Source: JASFJH01 sp050117725 (lineage in GTDB: Bacteria > Pseudomonadota > Gammaproteobacteria > AKS1). From it: a stretch of DNA of 5,386 bases. The position numbers were made by a program, and so were the translations under genes. Shown in pieces: positions 1-5,386 of this stretch. The notes beneath the pieces were generated by a model, which ran no database searches, was not told the DNA's origin, and saw only the letters and a list, made by a program, of their open reading frames with translations. Where the stretch lies: NCBI GenBank assembly GCA_050117725.1, contig JASFME010000158.1, forward strand, positions 1-5,386, given 5' to 3'. Position 1 is the stretch's first letter; every line of letters starts with the position of its first letter.

Positions 1-612
1 TTCGCGCTTGCCGGAAAACGGGTCCGTACGCATGCCGTAATACGAAGAAATCCAGCCCTTCCTGATCGGCCGCCCGGCCGGCTGAGCCTGTTGTTGCAGG
101 TTCCGGTTCATCAACATCGTTTCGAGGACACTGAGTTGTTCGCTGCGGTCATCAAGCTGACGGGACAATGCATCGAGTTCCTGGATGAAATTCGGCACTT
201 CCGGAGTCGCGAGTTGTGCGGCCAGCTGCGGACCACCCTGGGCCGGTTCGGCATCAAAATCAAACTCGCCCTTGTCGAGTTTGGCTATCTCGGTCAGGCG
301 ACGGCCCAACGCATCAAGCCGGATAACCCGTGCCTGCATCCGACCCAACTGCTGTGACAGCGCAGTAATGTTACGCTCTGCCTCAGCCTTGGCCTGTGAG
401 ACTGCTTCGCGATGCGAGACAAGTTCGGCGCGCATTTGCTCGGTCACCGGGTCGGAATCCGCTACAGAAGAGTATTTGCCAAACTGGTAGCCACCAAAGA
501 CCAGGGCAGCAGGCACAGCCAGCATGACAAAACCCGTCAGGGCACAACGCACCCGGCTCATTTGCAGGCAGGCAACCCGACCTTTCTGTTTGGTGAAAAA
601 TACGATATTCAT
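1..612 (-). CDS. M23-family peptidoglycan peptidase, membrane-anchored (3' part outside window)
   Basis: This is the N-terminal 204 residues of a probable zinc metallopeptidase of the M23 (lysostaphin/LytM-like) family, which cleaves or regulates cleavage of peptidoglycan cross-bridges in the periplasm. The start is the ATG at 612-610, with a weak GAGAAG ribosome site just upstream. A basic N-terminus (K8, K10, R12, R20, R22) precedes one hydrophobic segment at about residues 24-42, best read as an uncleaved signal anchor. Residues about 56-115 and 141-172 are heptad-like and rich in E, Q, L and R, so probably coiled coil. The last residues, GWISSYYGMRTDPFSGKRE (186-204), are the entry to an M23 domain (family pattern G-x-[IV]-S-S-x-[FY]-G-x-R-x-D-P-F). 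The zinc ligands lie beyond the left edge, so catalytic competence cannot be judged. In related gammaproteobacteria a gene of this type sits between dciA and secA. The M23 family assignment is firm; the exact substrate is unknown. Confidence 0.9.
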   Translation of the reverse strand, partial: MNIVFFTKQKGRVACLQMSRVRCALTGFVMLAVPAALVFGGYQFGKYSSVADSDPVTEQMRAELVSHREAVSQAKAEAERNITALSQQLGRMQARVIRLDALGRRLTEIAKLDKGEFDFDAEPAQGGPQLAAQLATPEVPNFIQELDALSRQLDDRSEQLSVLETMLMNRNLQQQAQPAGRPIRKGWISSYYGMRTDPFSGKRE

Positions 613-613
613 G

Positions 614-642
614 TTCTTCTCAATCCAGGTATCCCGTATAGT
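614..642 (+). promoter_or_regulatory. Candidate sigma70 promoter for dciA
   Basis: A TATAGT box at 637-642 matches the -10 consensus in five of six bases and lies about 30 nt upstream of the dciA ATG, leaving a leader of roughly 24 nt. A poor -35 (TTCTTC, 614-619) stands 17 nt upstream. The gap to the divergent neighbour is only 60 nt, so a promoter for dciA must lie here or inside the M23 gene. Identified by consensus matching only. Confidence 0.35.
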
Positions 643-667
643 ATTAAGTATGAACCCTGTTTATCGA
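638..667 (-). promoter_or_regulatory. Candidate sigma70 promoter for the M23 peptidase gene
   Basis: On the minus strand TCGATA (667-662, four of six to TTGACA) and TACTAT (643-638, four of six to TATAAT) are separated by 18 nt, and the predicted start would lie about 20 nt before the M23 ATG. Its -10 shares five bases with the -10 proposed for dciA on the other strand, so the two could not be occupied together. Consensus matching only. Confidence 0.3.
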
Positions 668-672
668 CCGGC

Positions 673-1119
673 ATGACGAAACCTCGCAACACATCCACCC
701 GTGTAGGCCGCATTCTGCGCACCGCTTCCGGTTCGCTGGCCAACTCACTCGAACATGCCGAGCGTCTGCATCGACTCGATGCCATTCTGGCAAAACACCT
801 GCCGCCCGATATCATCAGGCATTGTCGTGCCGGAAACCAGAGGGGTAATACCCTGGTCGTCCATGCCAGTAGTCCTGCATGGGCTGCCAAAATACGCTTC
901 CTTGTCCCGCAATTGTTGCGCGCCTTGCAACAGGAAAACAGACTGTCGCGGCTTCAACGTATCGAGGTTCGCATCCAGCCTGAAAACCCGGCAGTGACTC
1001 CGGCACCGGGCAAGGCCGCTTCTATCAGTGATACCAGCCGGCAACACCTGCAGGCCATGGCATCAACGGTCCGCGACCCGCGCCTGCGCGATGCCCTGAA
1101 GCGCCTCGCGAAATCCTGA
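673..1119 (+). CDS. dciA: DUF721/DciA-family replicative helicase loader
   Basis: This 148-residue protein looks like DciA (DUF721), the DnaB helicase loader/operator found in most bacteria that lack the phage-derived DnaC or DnaI loaders. DciA works in the cytoplasm at replication initiation with DnaB. The KH-like core is seen at about residues 32-100: an LDAILAKHLPP helix start, then the strand NTLVVHASSPAWAAKIRFL with the conserved tryptophan W70, the helix VPQLLRALQQE and a following strand RIEVRI. A Pro/Ala-rich linker (103-116) leads to a basic helical tail (121-148, ending LRDALKRLAKS), matching the known layout of a folded N-terminus and a flexible C-terminus. The ATG at 673 is chosen because earlier in-frame starts would run antisense through the M23 gene; no clear ribosome binding site precedes it. 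The locus also fits, since a DUF721 gene lies between lpxC and the M23/secA genes in Pseudomonas. It is divergent from M23 and convergent with lpxC. Function is inferred from family and synteny. Confidence 0.85.
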   Translation: MTKPRNTSTRVGRILRTASGSLANSLEHAERLHRLDAILAKHLPPDIIRHCRAGNQRGNTLVVHASSPAWAAKIRFLVPQLLRALQQENRLSRLQRIEVRIQPENPAVTPAPGKAASISDTSRQHLQAMASTVRDPRLRDALKRLAKS

Positions 1120-1214
1120 TTGCCAGCGGCAGCAACATCGCCCTGTCTTTATAAATTTATCATAAAAACAAGCAAGTACAAGTTTTCCTGACAGTTCAAT
1201 CTGATGAAAATTGG

Positions 1215-2126
1215 CTAAATGACGTGAACCGGCTTGGAGAATGATATCGGCAACTGCTCCTGATCTTCGAAAGTCACCACTTCCCAGGCGTCGGTATTGA
1301 CGAGCAGTGTCTGTAACAGGCGATTATTCAGGGCATGACCGGATTTATAGCCGCTGAAAGCGCCGATCAGACTGTGGCCAAGCAGGTAAAGATCGCCGAC
1401 TGCATCAAGGATCTTGTGTTTAACGAACTCGTCCTCGTAACGCAGGCCATCTTCATTCAAAATACGGTAATCATCGACAACGATCGCATTGTCGAGGCTG
1501 CCACCCAGTGCCAGGTTCTGTTCGCGCAGGCGCTCAACGTCCTTGAGCAGGCCGAAGGTACGCGCCCGGCTGACTTCCTTGACGAACGAGGTCGTCGAGA
1601 AATCCAGTGACGCGGTACGTGTATGGGTCTGGAACACCGGGTGATCGAAATCAATGCTGAAACTGACCTTGAAACCGTCAAAGGGATCGAACCGCACCCA
1701 CTTGTCATCTTCCTCGACGACTACCGGCTGCTTGATACGCACGAAGCGCTTCGGCGCATTCTGTTCCTCGATACCGGCCGACTGGATCAGGAATACAAAC
1801 GGTCCGGCACTGCCGTCCATGATCGGCACTTCCGCGGCGCTCAGATCCACATAGGCATTATCAATACCCAGACCTGCCATGGCCGACAGCAAGTGTTCGA
1901 CAGTGGAAACCCGACTGTCATTGCGGCACACGGTTGTGCAAAGCTGGGTGTCGCCAACAAACTCGGATCGGGCCGGGATATCTATCGGCTCATCGAGATC
2001 GACACGGCGGAACACAATTCCGGTATCGGGAGCCGCAGGCCGAAGTGTAAGGTAGACTTTTTCACCTGTATGCAAACCAACGCCGGTGGCGCGGATGACA
2101 TTTTTGAGCGTACGTTGCCTGATCAT
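1215..2126 (-). CDS. lpxC: UDP-3-O-acyl-N-acetylglucosamine deacetylase
   Basis: LpxC is the zinc-dependent cytosolic enzyme that removes the acetyl group from UDP-3-O-acyl-GlcNAc, the committed step of lipid A synthesis. The 303 residues compare with 305 in E. coli. All active-site positions are visible, offset by one from E. coli: STVEHLLSA holds the catalytic base E77 and zinc ligand H78, KHKILDAVGD holds zinc ligands H237 and D241, and KSGH holds H264. The N-terminal RTLKNVIRATGVGLHTGEKV and the VPIMDGSAGPF segment are also typical. The start is the ATG at 2126-2124; the leader is A/T-rich and has no recognisable Shine-Dalgarno sequence. The C-terminus ends in PVHVI and lacks the AVLA-type degron by which FtsH recognises the E. 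coli enzyme. The gene follows ftsZ across a 216-nt structured gap, so it may be read both from the dcw transcript and from its own promoter. Complete and intact. Confidence 0.98.
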   Translation of the reverse strand: MIRQRTLKNVIRATGVGLHTGEKVYLTLRPAAPDTGIVFRRVDLDEPIDIPARSEFVGDTQLCTTVCRNDSRVSTVEHLLSAMAGLGIDNAYVDLSAAEVPIMDGSAGPFVFLIQSAGIEEQNAPKRFVRIKQPVVVEEDDKWVRFDPFDGFKVSFSIDFDHPVFQTHTRTASLDFSTTSFVKEVSRARTFGLLKDVERLREQNLALGGSLDNAIVVDDYRILNEDGLRYEDEFVKHKILDAVGDLYLLGHSLIGAFSGYKSGHALNNRLLQTLLVNTDAWEVVTFEDQEQLPISFSKPVHVI

Positions 2127-2140
2127 TTAATCTTTATTTT

Positions 2141-2169
2141 TTAATAATTTATGCCCTATGCGAGGGCAA
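2141..2169 (-). promoter_or_regulatory. Candidate lpxC promoter
   Basis: On the minus strand TTGCCC (2169-2164) and TATTAA (2146-2141) are spaced by 17 nt, each matching four of six consensus bases. The predicted start would leave a leader of fewer than 10 nt before the lpxC ATG, which would fit the lack of a Shine-Dalgarno sequence but is unusual. A second weak option is the TATATT box at 2196-2191, which has no good -35. Own promoters for lpxC are known in enterobacteria; which of these is used here is not determinable from sequence. Confidence 0.25.
2152..2168 (-). other. Small hairpin in the lpxC leader
   Basis: TGCCCT (2152-2157) and AGGGCA (2163-2168) form a perfect 6-bp stem with a 5-nt loop, about 25 nt upstream of the lpxC ATG. 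No run of T follows on either strand, so it is not a canonical terminator. It lies inside the candidate lpxC promoter, so it may be a small operator-like dyad rather than an RNA structure. The repeat is seen directly; any role is inference. Confidence 0.35.
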
Positions 2170-2261
2170 AAACAGGATAAAAACCCTGCAAATATATCGG
2201 GCATATTAGCACAGGCCATTACTCGGTGCCTAGTGAAAAGGCGCACAAAAGCATAATAATA

Positions 2262-2299
2262 GGAGTCAGACCCGGGGCGGAGGGGAATGCCCCGGGTCT
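2262..2299 (+). repeat. GC-rich perfect hairpin, possible REP-like element
   Basis: AGACCCGGGGC (2268-2278) and GCCCCGGGTCT (2289-2299) are perfect inverted arms of 11 bp around a 10-nt loop, GGAGGGGAAT on this strand. Each arm contains CCCGGG. The tetranucleotide GGAG (2262-2265) stands just 5' of the stem, resembling the GTAG/GGAG tetranucleotide that precedes the palindrome in REP sequences mobilised by RAYT transposases. No T-run follows on either strand, so an intrinsic terminator is unlikely, although the structure could block 3' exonucleases or attenuate readthrough from ftsZ into lpxC. In the minus-strand transcript the loop reads AUUCCCCUCC, the exact complement of the ftsZ ribosome binding region at 3493-3502. 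The hairpin is certain as a sequence feature; the REP assignment would need other genomic copies. Confidence 0.6.
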
Positions 2300-2305
2300 C
2301 CCCGG

Positions 2306-2329
2306 TGACAGCTATATAGAATGCTGTCA
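2306..2329 (-). other. Hairpin just after the ftsZ stop codon
   Basis: TGACAGC (2306-2312) and GCTGTCA (2323-2329) make a perfect 7-bp stem with a 10-nt A/T-rich loop (2313-2322), starting 13 nt after the ftsZ stop in the direction of transcription. It is immediately followed by the larger GC-rich hairpin, giving two tandem structures in the ftsZ 3' untranslated region. No T-run follows it. Such tandem stems commonly protect upstream mRNA ends; that role here is inference. Confidence 0.4.
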
Positions 2330-2342
2330 TTTCACACAGCGG

Positions 2343-3488
2343 TCAGTCCGCCTGCCGGCGCAGGAAGGCAGGGATATCGAAATACTCCATATCGTCTTTT
2401 TGCGCCGGTGCCATCTCGTCACCGGAGGCCCGCTTGCGAATCACGGTCGGGCGATCCAGTTGCTGGTAATCCGGGGCAACCGGCTCCGGCGTTTCCACAA
2501 CCTGTAACGGCTTGTCTTCACGCCTGAAGTTCTGGTTACCCAGGCCGGTCGCAACGACGGTGACGCGCAACTCGTCCTGCATCTCCGGATCGATGACCGT
2601 GCCCACGACTACCGTGGCGTTTTCCGCGGCAAATTCGCGAATGGTTTCACCCACTTCCTCGAATTCACCAATCGACATATCCAGCCCGGCGGTAATGTTG
2701 ACAAGGATGCCACGCGCACCGGACAGGTTAACGTCTTCCAGCAACGGGCTGCCGGCGGCCTGTTCCGCGGCCAACTGCGCACGGTTCTCACCACTGGCAC
2801 TGGCGGAACCCATCATGGCCATGCCCATTTCCGACATCACGGTACGCACGTCGGCAAAATCGACGTTGATCAGGCCCGGCCGGGTAATCAGTTCGGCAAT
2901 ACCCTGCACCGCGTTGAACAATACATCGTTGGCCGCCTTGAAGGCATCCAGCAATGTCACGCTCTTGCCCAGTACCTGTAGCAACTTGTCATTCGGGATC
3001 GTGATTAACGAATCGACATGCTTGCCGAGTTCCTCGATACCATCCGAGGCTACCGTGGTGCGCTTCTTGCCTTCGAACGGGAACGGGCGTGTTACCACTG
3101 CCACCGTCAGGATACCCATTTCTTTGGCGATTTCAGCGACCACCGGTGCGGCACCGGTACCGGTACCGCCACCCATGCCGGCAGTAATGAACAACATATC
3201 TGCGCCTTCGATGGCATCGCGAACCCGATCCCGATCCTCAAGTGCAGCCTCGCGGCCAATTTGCGGGTTGGCACCGGCACCCAGTCCCTTGGTGATATTC
3301 GCACCAAGTTGCAGGCACGTCTTTGCCGACGAGTTTTTCATAGCCTGTGCGTCAGTATTGGCACAGATGAAATCAACACCCTCGATATCCGCGGCCAGCA
3401 TATGCTGCAAAGCATTACCACCACCGCCACCGACACCGATGACCTTAATTACAGCACTTTGGCTGTATGCATCCATTAGTTCAAACAT
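2343..3488 (-). CDS. ftsZ: Cell division GTPase FtsZ
   Basis: FtsZ is the tubulin-like GTPase that polymerises into the Z ring at midcell. With the start used here it has 381 residues, against 383 in E. coli. The nucleotide-binding loop GVGGGGGNA (18-26), the tubulin signature GGGTGTG (106-112), the GTP contacts in FEGKKR (E139, R143) and the catalytic T7 loop NVDFAD (208-213, with N208, D210 and D213) are all present. A variable linker of about 48 residues (318-366) leads to the conserved C-terminal peptide EYFDIPAFLRRQAD (368-381), the docking site for FtsA, ZipA and other partners. Two consecutive ATGs occur, at 3491 and 3488. The second gives an MFE N-terminus like that of E. coli FtsZ and is preferred, while the first sits 6 nt rather than 9 nt from the ribosome binding site. 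The gene follows ftsA by 55 nt and is intact. Confidence 0.99.
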   Translation of the reverse strand: MFELMDAYSQSAVIKVIGVGGGGGNALQHMLAADIEGVDFICANTDAQAMKNSSAKTCLQLGANITKGLGAGANPQIGREAALEDRDRVRDAIEGADMLFITAGMGGGTGTGAAPVVAEIAKEMGILTVAVVTRPFPFEGKKRTTVASDGIEELGKHVDSLITIPNDKLLQVLGKSVTLLDAFKAANDVLFNAVQGIAELITRPGLINVDFADVRTVMSEMGMAMMGSASASGENRAQLAAEQAAGSPLLEDVNLSGARGILVNITAGLDMSIGEFEEVGETIREFAAENATVVVGTVIDPEMQDELRVTVVATGLGNQNFRREDKPLQVVETPEPVAPDYQQLDRPTVIRKRASGDEMAPAQKDDMEYFDIPAFLRRQAD

Positions 3489-3491
3489 CAT

Positions 3492-3502
3492 AATTCCCCT
3501 CC
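3492..3502 (-). promoter_or_regulatory. Strong ribosome binding site of ftsZ
   Basis: GGAGGGG (3502-3496) is the strongest Shine-Dalgarno sequence in the window, 6 nt before the first and 9 nt before the second of two adjacent ATG codons. It fits the need for much more FtsZ than FtsA or FtsQ from a shared transcript. The 10 nt GGAGGGGAAT (3502-3493) recur, on the opposite strand, as the complete loop of the hairpin downstream of ftsZ. Confidence 0.85.
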
Positions 3503-3543
3503 AGTTGCCTCACGAAATAATTACCTGTCCATTAACACCGGTT

Positions 3544-4779
3544 TCAGAAATTTCCCTGGAACCAGCCCTTCATGCGTTGCCAAACGCTGTTGAAGCCCTT
3601 GCCACGCATCAACTCCACACTGCCGGCCTTGCGTTGTTCATGGCCAAACAGCAATAACCCGACCCCCGTGGCATGAATCGGGTTACGTACAACTTCGGTC
3701 AGGCCGGTTACATGCTGAGGTATGCCCAGCCGTACCGGCATATGGAAAATTTCTTCGGCAAGATCGATTACGCCTTCCATCTTTGCACTGCCGCCGGTCA
3801 GAACGATGCCGGCCGCTACCAGGTCTTCAAAGCCGCTGCGACGCAGTTCGTCCTGGATCAGCTGCAACAATTCCTCGTAGCGCGGCTCGACAACTTCCGC
3901 CAGGGTCTGCCGGGTCAGGCGACGCGGCGGGCGTTCTCCGACGCTCGGCACCTCGATGGTTTCCTCGGCCCCGGCAAGCTGGCGCAAGGCGCAGGCGTAC
4001 TTGATCTTGATCTCTTCGGCATATTGCGTCGGCGTACGTAGCGCGACGGCAATATCGTTTGTCACCTGGTCACCGGCAATCGGGATCACGGCGGTATGCC
4101 GGATCGCGCCCTCGGTAAACACCGCAATATCTGTCGTACCACCACCTATATCCACCAGGCAGACACCCAGTTCACGTTCGTCTTCGGTCAATACCGCATG
4201 GCTCGAGGCAATCTGTTCAAGAATGATGTCATCCACATCAAGTCCGCAACGACGCACGCACTTGATAATGTTTTGTGCGGCACTTACCGCACCACTGATC
4301 AAATGCACCTTTGACTCAAGTCGCACCCCGGCCATGCCAACCGGTTCCTTGATCCCTTCCTGGTTATCGATGATGAATTCCTGTGGCAGGACATGCAGAA
4401 TCTTCTGGTCCGCGGGAATGGCCACGGCACGTGCCGCATCAATGACACGTTCGACATCGGTTGGCGAGACCTCCTTGTCACGAATCGCAACAATGCCATG
4501 CGAATTCAGACTGCGGATATGGCTGCCGGCGATCCCGGCATACACCGAGTTGATCTGGCACCCCGCCATGAGTTCGGCCTCTTCCACCGCACGCTGTATC
4601 GACTGTACGGTAGATTCGATATTCACCACGACACCTTTCTTCAGGCCACGTGACGGGTGTGAACCGATACCGATGATTTCGATTTCATCTTCATCTGTTA
4701 TCTCGCCGACAATCGCTACGACTTTCGAAGTACCGATATCGAGTCCGACAATCAGATTTTTCTCAACTTTTTTCGACAT
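3544..4779 (-). CDS. ftsA: Cell division actin-like protein FtsA
   Basis: FtsA is the actin-like ATPase that tethers FtsZ filaments to the inner membrane and recruits later division proteins. The 411 residues compare with about 420 in E. coli. Actin-fold motifs appear in order: phosphate-1 VGLDIGTSKV (11-20), the FtsA-specific 1C domain (about 86-165) replacing actin subdomain 1B, phosphate-2 LVDIGGGTTDIAV (208-220) and the adenosine motif IVLTGGSAKMEGV (325-337). The C-terminal SVWQRMKGWFQGNF (398-411) is the amphipathic membrane-targeting helix, with Trp/Phe on one face and Arg/Lys on the other. The start ATG at 4779-4777 lies inside the end of ftsQ, with a 17-nt overlap. AAGGGG at 4795-4790, itself within ftsQ, is 10 nt upstream and is the likely ribosome site, which implies translational coupling. 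Intact and unremarkable for the family. Confidence 0.98.
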   Translation of the reverse strand: MSKKVEKNLIVGLDIGTSKVVAIVGEITDEDEIEIIGIGSHPSRGLKKGVVVNIESTVQSIQRAVEEAELMAGCQINSVYAGIAGSHIRSLNSHGIVAIRDKEVSPTDVERVIDAARAVAIPADQKILHVLPQEFIIDNQEGIKEPVGMAGVRLESKVHLISGAVSAAQNIIKCVRRCGLDVDDIILEQIASSHAVLTEDERELGVCLVDIGGGTTDIAVFTEGAIRHTAVIPIAGDQVTNDIAVALRTPTQYAEEIKIKYACALRQLAGAEETIEVPSVGERPPRRLTRQTLAEVVEPRYEELLQLIQDELRRSGFEDLVAAGIVLTGGSAKMEGVIDLAEEIFHMPVRLGIPQHVTGLTEVVRNPIHATGVGLLLFGHEQRKAGSVELMRGKGFNSVWQRMKGWFQGNF

Positions 4780-5386
4780 ACCCGCTTATCCCCTTGCGCA
4801 ACTGCGCGGTACTGTCTGTATTGTTTTGCTGCGTCCAACGCACTGCGAGCCCGTTGGTATAACGCAAATCTATGTAATCAATCTCGTTGACACGTTGTCT
4901 GAACAATTGTGCATACACCCGGGTAAAACGTTGCAGACGTTGCAGGCTTTGTTCACGCCCCAGCGCAATCTGTAAACCGTTATCCAGTTTTACCCGCCAG
5001 GCGCGACGCGCATCCTGCACTACATGTACCGGTTCGCGCGCCAGGGCTGCCAGCGCGTCCTGTATGGCCCGGTACTGCTTCAGGACGGCAATATTGCTGC
5101 CCTCCGGGCCTTCGAGCAGAGGCAGGCCATGCGGGTAGCTTGCGGCCGGCGGGCTGAATACTTCGCCACGCGTATTCAGCAAACCCTGCCCGTTCCACCG
5201 CGCCACGGCCTGTTGTTCAAGCACAGTCAGTGACAGGCGGTCCGGCCAGATCCGGCGCACCGCAACATCCTCAACCCATGGCAGGGCGCGAACACGTTCA
5301 CGCACGGCCTTGACATCCGTGGTGAAGAAACCTTTCAACGCAGCAGGCTGTACCGCTCCACGCAATTCCTGTTCACTGACTTTTAT
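4763..5386 (-). CDS. ftsQ: Cell division protein FtsQ (5' part outside window)
   Basis: FtsQ is a bitopic inner-membrane protein that links the cytoplasmic division ring to FtsB/FtsL and the septal wall synthase. The C-terminal 207 residues are present and the frame is open to the right edge. The missing part should be the short cytoplasmic tail and the single membrane segment, roughly 60 residues by comparison with the 276-residue E. coli protein. A TTG at 5365 is not the true start, because the POTRA domain already begins upstream of it. Fragment residues 1-57 are the POTRA domain, with LPWVEDVAVRRIWPDRLSLTV (35-55) as its hallmark. The beta domain follows, with NTRGEVF (71-77), and the segment EIDYIDLRYTNGLAVRW (168-184) matches the conserved C-terminal stretch that contacts FtsB. 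The gene is almost certainly preceded by ddl or murB outside the window, and it overlaps ftsA by 17 nt. Confidence 0.96.
   Translation of the reverse strand: MKVSEQELRGAVQPAALKGFFTTDVKAVRERVRALPWVEDVAVRRIWPDRLSLTVLEQQAVARWNGQGLLNTRGEVFSPPAASYPHGLPLLEGPEGSNIAVLKQYRAIQDALAALAREPVHVVQDARRAWRVKLDNGLQIALGREQSLQRLQRFTRVYAQLFRQRVNEIDYIDLRYTNGLAVRWTQQNNTDSTAQLRKGISGYVEKS

Noticed and set aside
412..672. Upstream extension of the dciA reading frame to an ATG at 412
   Set aside because: It would run antisense through the N-terminus of the M23 gene, and the added residues do not resemble DUF721. The family domain is fully contained after the ATG at 673.
1120..1214. Possible terminators in the convergent dciA-lpxC gap (TGCC-AGC-GGCA at 1121-1131; AAAAC/GTTTT at 1165-1186)
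   Set aside because: The first stem is only 4 bp with no T-run; the second is 5 bp, mostly A-T, with a 12-nt loop. Neither meets the standard of an intrinsic terminator, although the region is A/T-rich and a bidirectional terminator would be expected here.
2287..2319. Ten-codon plus-strand frame starting inside the hairpin loop after a GGAGG
   Set aside because: The spacing between GGAGG and ATG is only 3 nt, the ATG is half inside the stem and no promoter is seen; probably chance.
2127..2330. Minus-strand open frame of 67 codons in the ftsZ-lpxC gap
   Set aside because: It runs through both hairpins, has no convincing ribosome site and resembles no family; the gap is better explained as regulatory or repeat sequence.
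2512..3657. Long plus-strand open frame (381 codons) opposite ftsZ
   Set aside because: It is antisense to an intact, motif-complete ftsZ; its protein is Ser/Ala/Thr/Pro-rich with no family resemblance. It arises from the codon bias of ftsZ.
3956..4975. Long plus-strand open frame (339 codons) opposite ftsA and ftsQ
   Set aside because: It is antisense to ftsA and crosses into ftsQ, with low-complexity Ser/Thr/Pro composition and no recognisable domain.
1..5386. Window length equals that of the phage phiX174 genome
   Set aside because: The sequence is clearly chromosomal dcw-cluster DNA with no phage genes; the length is a coincidence or an artefact of sampling.

Overview
The window is a piece of a proteobacterial division and cell-wall (dcw) cluster together with the lipid A / secretion block that follows it. 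On the minus strand, read from high to low coordinates, it carries the 3' part of ftsQ, then complete ftsA, ftsZ and lpxC. A small plus-strand gene of the DUF721/DciA family converges on lpxC. Beyond it, on the minus strand, lies the 5' part of a gene for a membrane-anchored M23-type (LysM-less) peptidoglycan peptidase, which runs off the left edge. The order ftsQ-ftsA-ftsZ-lpxC-(divergent dciA)-M23 peptidase is typical of Gammaproteobacteria that use DciA rather than the enterobacterial DnaC helicase loader, such as Pseudomonas, and secA usually comes next. The moderately high GC and the protein sequences fit a non-enterobacterial gammaproteobacterium, perhaps Chromatiales-like. I cannot name a genus.

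Layout: 1-612 M23 peptidase (minus, 3' end missing); 613-672 a 60-nt divergent promoter gap; 673-1119 dciA (plus); 1120-1214 an AT-rich convergent gap without a clear terminator; 1215-2126 lpxC (minus); 2127-2342 a structured 216-nt gap with three hairpins; 2343-3488 ftsZ (minus); a 55-nt gap with a strong ribosome binding site; 3544-4779 ftsA (minus), overlapping ftsQ by 17 nt; 4763-5386 ftsQ (minus, 5' end missing). No gene-free stretch exceeds 300 bases.

How the genes work together: FtsZ forms the cytokinetic ring, FtsA tethers it to the membrane, and FtsQ links the cytoplasmic ring to the FtsB/FtsL and FtsW/FtsI septal wall machinery. LpxC makes the committed step of lipid A synthesis, the M23 protein is a probable wall hydrolase or hydrolase regulator, and DciA loads the replicative helicase. 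The genes themselves are ordinary.

The most notable observation is in the ftsZ-lpxC gap. An 11-bp perfect GC-rich hairpin there has a 10-nt loop which, in the ftsZ transcript, is the exact reverse complement of the ftsZ ribosome binding region. This may be a 3'UTR-to-5'UTR interaction controlling ftsZ translation. Alternatively the element may be a REP-like repeat whose purine-rich loop matches by chance.
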